Shown piece by piece: positions 57,501-64,000 of a stretch of 64,000 nucleotides of DNA (the first letter of the stretch is position 1; the number at the start of each line of letters is the position of its first letter). Under the pieces are notes generated by a model that was not told the DNA's origin, searched no databases, and saw only the letters and a program-made list of their open reading frames with translations. The DNA is taken from NCBI GenBank assembly GCA_017937925.1, contig JAGBCQ010000018.1:1-64000 (forward strand), in the 5' to 3' direction. Position numbers and translations under genes: made by a program. Origin of the DNA: Paraprevotella sp. GTDB taxonomy: Bacteria; Bacteroidota; Bacteroidia; Bacteroidales; Bacteroidaceae.

Positions 57501-58357
57501 ACGCAAAGAATTCATTGGTGGCAGTAATAGAAGAGAGTGAGAGCGTGTATGCGTCAAATCTTTCTACTATTGAAGACGTGAATGTAGCAAATGATAAATT
57601 GAAAGCACAGATAAAGGAAACGAAGTTGACAGCACAACCCATTCCGGGACAATATTTTGATATGACAGAGTATTTGGTAAATCCTAGTTTTGAGTCTAAA
57701 ACAGAAGGTTGGAATCTAACCAAAACAGTCTCGGGTTGGGAATCCTTTGATACGTGGGGCGACCGTCCTGCTGCTGACGGACTTAGTTTTGTCAGTGTGT
57801 GTTATCAGAATATAACAAGTCTTGATATGTTCCAGTCTGTTAGAAATCTTCCTGCAGGCTATTATCAAGTAAAAGCGAGTTTGCGTAATACAGACGGAGT
57901 GAGTTATCTTTCTGACCAAAGAGTCTATGCGTTAGTGCGCGGTACTCTTTTTGAATCCGATTATTTAACTGAAGTTGGTGGTGAAGACAATAACGCATGG
58001 TTTGAGTTGACAGCAGATAATGTCCTTATTAACGAGGGGCAGACGCTGCGTTTGGGAATCCGTTCTACTGGTACGGGTTCAGGAACAAAAGGATGGTTTC
58101 AAGCAGACCATTTCCGTTTGTATTATCTAGGAGCCAATCCTACAGCTATAGACGAAGTGTCTAATGAATATGAAGGTGTGAAAGTGCTTCCGCAAGAAGG
58201 TGGAATTCATGTTATTTCTTCCGTAGAATGTCAACTTCCTGTATATGTTCTGAATGGCACCTTATTTAAGATGGTTGATATTCAAGTGGGTGTACAGAAT
58301 ATCGCATTACCGCATGGACATTATGTTGTTAATGGCAAAGTGTTGTTAGTGAAATAA
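54587..58357 (+). CDS. Secreted GH27 alpha-galactosidase with two NPCBM domains and sorting-like tail
   Basis: The 1256-residue precursor has a signal peptide (1-19, ending GINAQ). The GH27 barrel follows (about 30-420) with TPPMGWNSWDCFG, nucleophile Asp208 in VKIDD and acid/base Asp261/262 in RTVDDFWD. Two NPCBM-like domains come next (about 435-550 and 600-720; both contain VVTxGGDG and a DHADW element), then Ig-like and helical FIVAR-like parts (about 790-1020) and a galactose-binding-like domain (about 1025-1185). The tail ends VNGKVLLVK. GH27 releases terminal alpha-galactose from galactomannan, galacto-oligosaccharides or pectic side chains. It is monocistronic, ending at a strong terminator. 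Confidence 0.92.
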   Translation: MKNFLLCALFAVFVLGINAQTGKELTFQKWALTPPMGWNSWDCFGPTVVEDEVKANADYMAEKLAAYGWEYVVVDIRWFVENDKAGGYNQTNPIYVYDEYGRYTPALNRFPSAANGVGFRALADYVHSKGLKFGIHLMRGLPKIAAEKKLPVKGTNGITCDMIANNDSACTWLRDNYKVDYSKPGAQEYYNSCFELYAEWGVDFVKIDDLARPYHTAEIEMIRKAIDNCGRPIVLSISPGETPLGEVEHVKNHANMWRTVDDFWDNWSQLNYQFQVCAKWAPYIAPGTWPDADMLPLGKISIRGERGAERWTQFTRDEQYTMMNLWTIFKSPLMFGGDLPQNDAATDSLLTNKDVLYMHHYSANNRQLSRIDNRIIWAADDPANGDKFVALFNTGGSDFINPKNALWRSGTISYLTTGYATDADVEIPEGSSQLALVVTDGGDGYDCDHADWITPTVIMNDGSEIDLTTQTYLRGTCGWGSLGVNKNLSGGTLSIDGNKYSKGFAVHANSILLFDLPEGAVRFKAHAGIDNTGSDQGSKSSVEFLVFNEDPTLRTETTDQWSGGNVTIKVDPGKQVACSGYIGKKGKQLANIEADITGAEKLYLVVTNGGDGLSYDHADWANPVLVDKDGNEVSLTTLNWDANPVNGWNAPKKNTNNDGGRISINGIAYDYGFGVNAPSMLTFTLPEGHEYVTFKSVVGYDDDVANAASGVSMEFRVFTEEPTPGVYESIALDLTQLGFASDQLCKITEMWKGTEMGTFKNAEFAPQVKSHASGLYRVSAVERSVGASVNVNVTEENPISGESFDVEISVSGGEYEGAYVQVLCDNEIIGTLPLDSDGTINFVCTLYGGEHVLQVKYSGTTSTAAAVSEEITIIVEGAGEDLTLLQQRLQSLLEDANAIDQTKIAGATRTPLVDAVAVATPIEGKSKSELENSISVLQTAIDDARLSMTAMTTLETTISEATVFLSAISESDAKNSLVAVIEESESVYASNLSTIEDVNVANDKLKAQIKETKLTAQPIPGQYFDMTEYLVNPSFESKTEGWNLTKTVSGWESFDTWGDRPAADGLSFVSVCYQNITSLDMFQSVRNLPAGYYQVKASLRNTDGVSYLSDQRVYALVRGTLFESDYLTEVGGEDNNAWFELTADNVLINEGQTLRLGIRSTGTGSGTKGWFQADHFRLYYLGANPTAIDEVSNEYEGVKVLPQEGGIHVISSVECQLPVYVLNGTLFKMVDIQVGVQNIALPHGHYVVNGKVLLVK

Positions 58358-58389
58358 CAAAAACAAATTTGTTTATTGGAATAAGATGA

Positions 58390-58417
58390 GGGACTGTGCG
58401 CGCACAGTCCCTTTTTA
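58390..58417. terminator. Bidirectional terminator between GH27 and endonuclease I
   Basis: Arms GGGACTGTGCG (58390-58400) and CGCACAGTCCC (58401-58411) form a gapless 22-base perfect palindrome, followed by TTTTTATC. It folds into a hairpin with a short central loop and serves the plus-strand gene; the minus-strand side has GAT-rich flank and is weaker. Confidence 0.85.
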
Positions 58418-58418
58418 T

Positions 58419-59951
58419 CTATCTTATTATAATCTTTTTGCCCTTGACGATGTATAAACCTTTAGGTAAACCGTCGGTAGCGGTTGATGCATTGGTTGTG
58501 CTGCGCACCAATCTGCCGTCTATAGAATAAATATTGATATTAGAATCGGAATCGGATGTCGGCAATACAATGTCTGTAGCAGTAGTATTGACGTAAAGAG
58601 TTACTGCTTTTTGCCCTGACTTATAGCATGCAAATCGAGGTGCGCCCGAGTTGTATTGAATAGAACGATTGCTATACGCTTTGTTTGAAATAACGGTAGT
58701 ACCATTGCTGATATTGATGTACCATAGCGCATTATCCGAAGATGCTTCTGTCGCATAGTTTAACTTATTCTTTCCCGCATCCAATGAAAGATATACCTGT
58801 TCGGTCGCATCGTATAAGGTGTATGCATCCGAGCTACCTCCAAGAGTCATTTGGTATGGAAATCCTTCTGCATTCACTTCTGTTTGGATAACTCCATCGG
58901 AATGTGCAATGTCACAATAATCACGGATGTCACCTGCAGATGCTGACATTGCAGTATTTTCACCTTCGCAAACGATAAGATAATACTTGCCGGTTTTTAA
59001 ATCTGTAGCAGATGTTACTTTATTGAATGTTTGTATGCCTTCAAAACTATCAGTACCGCTATCATCTTTCTCCTCTTCCTCTTCAGTAGGTGGAGTCGGG
59101 TTCTCAGGCTCAGTCTCCGTTTCGTCATCAGGATTATTATAATTACTCGGATCAAATGCTTTGTCTTTCATGTCACCCCAAACGTATTGTTCCAATCCCG
59201 GAAAATCTATATACGGATTCCGATTGTATTGAATTTCGTAAACAGCATTATTGCGAGCGATTTCTTTTTCGCTTACAGGGTCTTCCTTGGCCCATCTCAG
59301 TAACATCTCAATAGCCCATGTCGTATATGCAGGATAACTATTACCGGAGAGCATAGGACTATCCCAATTATCAATAAGGTCCTCATAGCGTGTTGCCATA
59401 TAAAAATAGGTACGCGCGAAGTCACCTTTGTATTCGTCTGCTGGTTCAAAAACAGTTCCGCTGTAACCACTGATGGAAGAAGGACCTAGTTTGCTATAAC
59501 CATTATTTGAAGTTTTACTAGGACTATTGGTTTCTCCAAAAGGGTAATTGCTACGCATCCCATTTATGTAACCATCAGTAGGGTAAAGGTGAAATAAATC
59601 GGTATACATAGGGCTAGCATCGTTGAACCAACTTTTAGGGAAAGAATGTTCACGATTGTAGCAAGAACCTTCGCCACTATAGTTGCCACATTGGTCTTCA
59701 ATGAAAGTATAGTGGGTTGTGTTTGAATACATATCCCATACCGAACCGTCTGAGCGAGCGTCGGTATATTGCATATCTGTCCAAAGTTGTGAATAACTAC
59801 GTGAGTTATGACCGTCTATAATGCCGAATAAGGCTGTTTTAAGCGCACTGCCTTTATATCCTTTGGCATCATTGTAGTATCCATTCGGTGCTTGCGCAAC
59901 AAGAATGACACAAGCAATTAGAAATGACAGAAAGAAAGATATACGTTTCAT
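58419..59951 (-). CDS. Secreted endonuclease I with C-terminal sorting-like tail
   Basis: The 510-residue precursor has a signal peptide (1-20, ending ILVAQA). An endonuclease I domain (about 22-265) carries the motif NREHSFPKSWF and the TDLFHLYPTDGYINGMRSNYPFGE region of the His-Cys/beta-beta-alpha metal nuclease family. An acidic linker rich in Glu/Pro/Thr (about 275-300) leads to a beta domain with a trefoil-like look and a tail ending KGKKIIIR. It is expected to degrade extracellular DNA for nutrient use or biofilm release. It lies 11 bases after typA and may share its transcript. Confidence 0.9.
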   Translation of the reverse strand: MKRISFFLSFLIACVILVAQAPNGYYNDAKGYKGSALKTALFGIIDGHNSRSYSQLWTDMQYTDARSDGSVWDMYSNTTHYTFIEDQCGNYSGEGSCYNREHSFPKSWFNDASPMYTDLFHLYPTDGYINGMRSNYPFGETNSPSKTSNNGYSKLGPSSISGYSGTVFEPADEYKGDFARTYFYMATRYEDLIDNWDSPMLSGNSYPAYTTWAIEMLLRWAKEDPVSEKEIARNNAVYEIQYNRNPYIDFPGLEQYVWGDMKDKAFDPSNYNNPDDETETEPENPTPPTEEEEEKDDSGTDSFEGIQTFNKVTSATDLKTGKYYLIVCEGENTAMSASAGDIRDYCDIAHSDGVIQTEVNAEGFPYQMTLGGSSDAYTLYDATEQVYLSLDAGKNKLNYATEASSDNALWYINISNGTTVISNKAYSNRSIQYNSGAPRFACYKSGQKAVTLYVNTTATDIVLPTSDSDSNINIYSIDGRLVRSTTNASTATDGLPKGLYIVKGKKIIIR

Positions 59952-59962
59952 ATCGTTTTTAT

Positions 59963-61765
59963 TTATTCTCTATTAGCACGTTTACGCTCTAAATGGTCAA
60001 GAATGACTTTTCTCATACGCATGCTTTTGGGAGTAACCTCTACGTATTCGTCCTCACGGATATATTCCAAAGCTTCTTCCAAAGATAGGATGGTGGCAGG
60101 TACGATACGTGCCTTCTCGTCCGAACCGGAAGCGCGCATATTGGTCAACTGCTTGCTCTTTGTTACGTTGATGACTAAATCATTGTCATGGATATGTTCG
60201 CCAACAATTTGTCCTGCATAGACAGCGTCTTGCGGTTCGATAAAGAATTTACCGCGATCTTGCAGGTTGTTGATGGCGTATGCAAATGCCGTACCGCTTT
60301 CCAATGCAATCATGGCGCCATTGCTACGTCTTGAAATATCGCCTTTATATGGTTGGTATTCCAAAAATCGGTGTGCCATAATCGCTTCTCCTTGACTAGC
60401 GGTAAGTACGTTTGTACGCAACCCGATGATACCGCGCGATGGGATGTTGAATTCAATGTTTACACGATCGCCTTGCGTTTCCATAGAAGTCATCTCTCCC
60501 TTTCTGCGTGTAACCATATCAATCATTTTACTAGAGAACTCTTCGGGCACATTGATGGTGAGTTCCTCTATCGGTTCACATTTTTCTCCGTTAATTTCTT
60601 TGTAAATAACTTGAGGTTGACCAACTTGTAGTTCGTAACCTTCACGGCGCATGGTTTCTACTAATACAGAAAGATGAAGAACACCACGACCGGCTACTAT
60701 CCAACGGTCAGTATATCCTTCCGGTAACGAAACTCTCAAGGCAAGGTTCTTTTCCAATTCCTTTTCTAAACGGTCGTTAATGTGTCGACTGGTGCAGAAT
60801 TTACCTTCTTTACCGAAGAATGGTGAGTCGTTGATGGTAAACAACATACTCATGGTAGGTTCGTCAATGGAAATGGTTGGAAGTGGCTCCGGATTTTCAA
60901 AATCACAAATTGTATCACCAATTTCAAACTTTTCCAATCCGACGATGGCGCATATATCTCCTGATGAGACTTCGTTCGTTTTTTGGCGTCCCATACCGGT
61001 AAATGTATGCAGTTCCTTAATCTTGGTTTTTTCTTTCGACCCATCGCGATGGCAAATGGTAATGTTCATGCCTTCTTTCAGAGTTCCTCGATGAACACGT
61101 CCAACAGCGATTCTTCCGGTGTAGTTGGAGTAATCTAATGATGTAATCAGCATTTGCGGTGTCCCTTCCAATTGTTTTGGAGCCGGAATGTGTTCCAATA
61201 TTCTATCCAAAAGGTAGTAAATATTGTCAGTAGGGGTGTTCCAATCCTCACTCATCCAATTGTTCTTGGCAGAACCATAGATAACAGGGAAATCCAATTG
61301 TTCCTCGGTAGCATTGAGGTCACACATAAGGTCAAACACCATTTCATAAACCTCTTCGGGACGACAATTAGGTTTGTCCACTTTGTTGATAACCACTACG
61401 GGTTTTAAACCTATCTCAAGCGCTTTTTGCAGTACAAAACGTGTTTGTGGCATTGGCCCTTCAAAAGCATCCACTAATAGGATACAACCGTCGGCCATAT
61501 TCAGTACGCGTTCCACTTCGCCACCAAAGTCGGAGTGTCCCGGAGTATCAATGATGTTGATTTTGGTATCTTTATAGTTGATAGAAACGTTTTTAGAAAG
61601 GATGGTTATTCCTCGTTCTCGCTCCAATTCGTTGTTATCCAACATCAACTCGCCTGTTTGTTGGTTCTCGCGGAATAAATTTCCTGCCAACAGCATCTTG
61701 TCAACCAACGTAGTCTTACCGTGGTCCACGTGTGCGATAATCGCAATATTTCTAATGTTCTGCAT
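59963..61765 (-). CDS. typA: Translational GTPase TypA/BipA
   Basis: The 600-residue protein has the G1 loop [11 protein letters not shown]3 [12 protein letters not shown] and G4 NKVDKP, then EF-G-like domains II, III and V and the unique BipA C-terminal domain (about 480-600). BipA binds the 70S ribosome and assists 50S assembly, important under cold and other stress. It diverges from rpsO across 208 bases. Confidence 0.97.
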   Translation of the reverse strand: MQNIRNIAIIAHVDHGKTTLVDKMLLAGNLFRENQQTGELMLDNNELERERGITILSKNVSINYKDTKINIIDTPGHSDFGGEVERVLNMADGCILLVDAFEGPMPQTRFVLQKALEIGLKPVVVINKVDKPNCRPEEVYEMVFDLMCDLNATEEQLDFPVIYGSAKNNWMSEDWNTPTDNIYYLLDRILEHIPAPKQLEGTPQMLITSLDYSNYTGRIAVGRVHRGTLKEGMNITICHRDGSKEKTKIKELHTFTGMGRQKTNEVSSGDICAIVGLEKFEIGDTICDFENPEPLPTISIDEPTMSMLFTINDSPFFGKEGKFCTSRHINDRLEKELEKNLALRVSLPEGYTDRWIVAGRGVLHLSVLVETMRREGYELQVGQPQVIYKEINGEKCEPIEELTINVPEEFSSKMIDMVTRRKGEMTSMETQGDRVNIEFNIPSRGIIGLRTNVLTASQGEAIMAHRFLEYQPYKGDISRRSNGAMIALESGTAFAYAINNLQDRGKFFIEPQDAVYAGQIVGEHIHDNDLVINVTKSKQLTNMRASGSDEKARIVPATILSLEEALEYIREDEYVEVTPKSMRMRKVILDHLERKRANRE

Positions 61766-61788
61766 ACTTCTTACCTAAATAACGACGA

Positions 61789-61796
61789 CAAAGTTA
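61789..61796 (-). promoter_or_regulatory. -7 element of typA
   Basis: On the minus strand it reads TAACTTTG, matching TAnnTTTG, 23 bases upstream of the typA ATG. No clear TTTG is found at the -33 distance. Confidence 0.5.
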
Positions 61797-61901
61797 CTAC
61801 AAAACGATGGAAAAATCACTTTGACGCTTTAATTATTTTAAAGAATAGGTCTTAAAGCATCGTTCTTATGAGGAAGGAATATAAAAAAAAGGAGGTAAAC
61901 G

Positions 61902-61932
61902 TTTGGAGAACAAGAAATATGTTGTATCTTTG
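61902..61932 (+). promoter_or_regulatory. Promoter of rpsO
   Basis: TTTG (61902-61905), a 19-base spacer and TATCTTTG (61925-61932) match the Bacteroidetes consensus exactly. The start would lie near 61939, about 35 bases before the ATG. Confidence 0.85.
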
Positions 61933-61973
61933 CATCCGCTAAGAGAATTAATAGTTTTTAAAAAGTCAAAATT

Positions 61974-62243
61974 ATGTATTTAGACGCAGCAAAAAAGCAA
62001 GAAATCTTTGGACAGTACGGAAAGTCTAACACTGATACTGGTTCAGCTGAGAGCCAGATTGCATTGTTTTCATACCGTATTTCCCACTTGACGGAGCACA
62101 TGAAGCAAAACCGTAAAGATTATAGTACTGAAAGAGCTTTGACTATGTTGGTAGGTAAGCGTCGTGCTTTATTGAACTACCTAAAGGATCGTGATATCGC
62201 AAGATATCGTGCCATTGTTAAGGCTTTGGGCTTGCGTAAGTAA
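61974..62243 (+). CDS. rpsO: 30S ribosomal protein S15
   Basis: This 89-residue primary rRNA-binding protein has the canonical sequence with TGSAESQIALFSYRISHLTEHMKQNRKD and LVGKRRALLNYLKDRD. It binds the central domain of 16S rRNA and often regulates its own translation. It is monocistronic between a consensus promoter and a strong terminator. Confidence 0.98.
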   Translation: MYLDAAKKQEIFGQYGKSNTDTGSAESQIALFSYRISHLTEHMKQNRKDYSTERALTMLVGKRRALLNYLKDRDIARYRAIVKALGLRK

Positions 62244-62270
62244 TTCTTTCGCAGCTCGCGCTGAAGATTT

Positions 62271-62305
62271 AACCGCTTTCTTACAGAAGAAGGCGGTTTT
62301 TTTAT
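62271..62305 (+). terminator. Rho-independent terminator of rpsO
   Basis: AACCGCTTTCTT (62271-62282) pairs with AAGAAGGCGGTT (62287-62298) through a four-base loop, with one G-U pair, and is followed by a T run. It lies 28 bases after the rpsO stop. Confidence 0.88.
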
Positions 62306-62313
62306 TACTTTTG
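62306..62313 (+). promoter_or_regulatory. Candidate -7 element of the YfhO-like gene
   Basis: TACTTTTG matches TAnnTTTG, 36 bases before the ATG and directly after the rpsO terminator. The -33 region would overlap the terminator stem and has no clear TTTG. Confidence 0.45.
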
Positions 62314-62348
62314 CACCGATTGAAAGTTAATACCTTATTATATATAGT

Positions 62349-64000
62349 ATGGAGAAAATCAAACGTTTTTTGCCTGATGCTTTGGCAGTGGCCTTTTTTA
62401 TTTTGGTTTCATTAGTTTATTTCTTCCAACCGGCGGTGGAAGGATTGACGATTATAGGTCACGATCATACCGGAGCAATAGGTGCAGGAAGAGAGATGCA
62501 AGAGTATATGGAGCGCACTGGCGAACGCACACGGTGGACCAATACGTTGTTCTCAGGAATGCCGACTTATCAAATGGCGCCGAGTTATGATTCTACCGAA
62601 ACATTGTCCGGTTTGCAAAAAGTATATCAGTTAGGTCTGTCCGGATTTGTGATGTACGTGTTCATACTCTTATTCGGTTTTTATATTCTTCTACGTGCTT
62701 TCGACTTTAAGGCTTGGATGGCAGCATTGGGAGCAGTGATTTGGGCATTCTCCTCTTATTTCTTTATCATTATTGCAGCAGGACATATTTGGAAAGTATT
62801 GGCTTTGGCATATATTCCTCCTACCATAGCAGGGCTGGTGCTTTGTTATAAAGGGAAATATTTGTGGGGAGGTTTAGTTACGGCTTTCTTCGTGGCGTTG
62901 CAGATTCTCTCCAATCATGTACAAATGAGTTACTATTTCTTGCCGGTTATGGCAGCGGTGGCACTGGCCTTTTTGGTGCAGGCTATCCGCGAGAAGAAGT
63001 TGGCGGAATGGTGTAAGGCGTCATCGGTTTTGGTGCTTGCAGGTCTTATGGGAGTTGCTATCAATGCATCCAACTTGTATCATACTTATGAATATAGTAA
63101 GCACACCATGCGCGGGAAGAGCGAGTTGACCAGCAAAATCAACAAGAATCCGGAGAATCAGACGAAGGATGGGTTGGAGCGTGATTACATAACCAGTTGG
63201 AGCTATGGCATTGATGAGACATGGTCGTTATTGATACCAAATGTTAAGGGTGGCGCGTCTGTTCCTCTTACAGCAAGTAAGACAGCGATGGAAAAGGCAA
63301 ATCCCAATTATGTACCCGTATATCAAGCCATGACCCAATATTGGGGCGAACAGCCAGGCACCAGCGGACCGGTTTACGTCGGTGCTTTTGTGCTGATGCT
63401 TTTTGTATTGGGATTGTTTATATGTAAAGGACCGATGAAATGGTGGCTTTTGTTTCTTACTGTCATCTCAGTGATGCTTTCATGGGGTCGTAACATGATG
63501 TGGCTGACAGATTTCTTCTTGGATTATGTACCGATGTACGATAAGTTCCGTGCCGTGGCGTCTATCCTAGTTGTCGCAGAGTTTGCGATACCTCTCTTGG
63601 CAATGTTCGCTTTGAAGAAGATAGTAGATGAGCCGGAAGTGTTAAAGACTAATTTAAAATGGGTGTATGTTTCTTTTGCTCTGACCGGAGGGATAGCCTT
63701 TTTGTTTGCTGTAATGCCCGATGTCTTTTTCGGAAACTATATCTCAACTTCCGAGATGCATATGTTACAGGATGCAGTGGATAAAGGCTATATACCAAGA
63801 GAAATGTTTGCTCCCATATTGGACAATCTGCATGAAATGCGCAAAGCCGTCTTTACCACCGATGCGTGGCGCAGTTTTGCTGTGGTAGCAGTAGGATTGA
63901 TTCTGCTCTTGGCGTATAACATCAAGAAGATAAATGCGAAAGCTTTAGTCGGATGTTTGTTGGTGCTTTGTTTGGTTGATATGTGGACCATCAATAAACG
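62349..64000 (+). CDS. Large YfhO-like polytopic membrane protein (3' end outside window)
   Basis: An open frame from ATG 62349 (MEKIKRFLPDALAVAFFILV) runs to the last base without a stop, so about 550 residues are visible. It has a short cytoplasmic start, a first membrane helix, an extracytoplasmic loop with GHDHTGAIGAGREMQEYMERTGERTRW and SGMPTYQM, and then many membrane helices (about ten in view). This matches the Bacteroidetes YfhO/GT-C-like membrane family, in which the early loop is expected to hold acidic catalytic residues. In Firmicutes YfhO glycosylates lipoteichoic acid; the Bacteroidetes role is unknown. Confidence 0.8.
   Translation, partial: MEKIKRFLPDALAVAFFILVSLVYFFQPAVEGLTIIGHDHTGAIGAGREMQEYMERTGERTRWTNTLFSGMPTYQMAPSYDSTETLSGLQKVYQLGLSGFVMYVFILLFGFYILLRAFDFKAWMAALGAVIWAFSSYFFIIIAAGHIWKVLALAYIPPTIAGLVLCYKGKYLWGGLVTAFFVALQILSNHVQMSYYFLPVMAAVALAFLVQAIREKKLAEWCKASSVLVLAGLMGVAINASNLYHTYEYSKHTMRGKSELTSKINKNPENQTKDGLERDYITSWSYGIDETWSLLIPNVKGGASVPLTASKTAMEKANPNYVPVYQAMTQYWGEQPGTSGPVYVGAFVLMLFVLGLFICKGPMKWWLLFLTVISVMLSWGRNMMWLTDFFLDYVPMYDKFRAVASILVVAEFAIPLLAMFALKKIVDEPEVLKTNLKWVYVSFALTGGIAFLFAVMPDVFFGNYISTSEMHMLQDAVDKGYIPREMFAPILDNLHEMRKAVFTTDAWRSFAVVAVGLILLLAYNIKKINAKALVGCLLVLCLVDMWTINK

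Overview
The window looks like a chromosome segment from a member of the order Bacteroidales (Bacteroidetes), most likely a Prevotellaceae or Bacteroidaceae relative. Three things support this. Many genes are preceded by the Bacteroidetes promoter form TTTG-N19..21-TAnnTTTG. Several families are typical of the group: HU domain fused to a winged helix, long-form IspG, Big_5 lipoprotein, DUF3108, bacterial GH3/JAR1-type protein, TGS-ThrRS-like kinase fusion. Secreted enzymes also end in a short Lys/Arg-terminated tail that resembles type IX secretion sorting domains. I saw no rRNA, tRNA, CRISPR array, phage or transposase gene.

Layout. 1-5283: the 3' part of a very large secreted GH51-GH43 arabinan/arabinoxylan-type hydrolase. 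5322-6167: terminator, promoter, a phased operator-like array of 22-bp units, and an HU/winged-helix protein. 6201-14517 (minus strand): a housekeeping operon rnr-rpoN-PAP2-like-purE-ispG-cysS. 14681-17627 (plus): cation efflux, SDR epimerase and PAP2-type membrane protein. 17630-19291 (minus): nucleoside kinase fusion. 19381-21072: Na/Pi cotransporter with a PhoU-like tail. 21279-24127 (minus): xylB-xylA, diverging from a Crp-like regulator and a GH95 fucosidase (24316-28547). 28660-35341 (minus): GH35 galactosidase, DUF3108, Big_5 lipoprotein and GH3-like acyl-adenylating enzyme. 35438-38922 (minus): rnc, fabF, acpP, and separately pdxB.

39045-54349 is a surface-glycan region. An LpxL-like acyltransferase, UDP-galactopyranose mutase, a sugar kinase of the WaaP type and three GT2 enzymes run on the plus strand. 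A GT90-GT8-capsule-type transferase operon runs on the minus strand, an MsbA-like ABC exporter and a polysaccharide pyruvyl transferase on the plus strand, and a GT2 plus two paralogous GT4 enzymes on the minus strand. Together they look like a lipooligosaccharide or surface-polysaccharide pathway with galactofuranose and possibly pyruvyl and phosphate decoration. 54587-58357 is a GH27 alpha-galactosidase with two NPCBM domains, 58419-61765 (minus) endonuclease I and TypA/BipA, 61974-62243 rpsO, and 62349 to the end a partial large YfhO-like membrane protein.

The enzymes GH51/GH43, GH95, GH35 and GH27 with xylose isomerase and xylulokinase fit stepwise trimming of hemicellulose or pectin side chains (arabinose, fucose, galactose) followed by xylose catabolism. 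No SusC/SusD pair lies in the window, so this is not a classical PUL. The observations that seem least explained are the helically phased 22-bp repeat arrays: a GTCAC/GTGAC array in the 5' leader of the HU-like gene, and a different GTAC array found in two convergent intergenic regions in opposite orientation. Next are the palindromes in the promoters of the xylose/fucosidase and GH27 loci.
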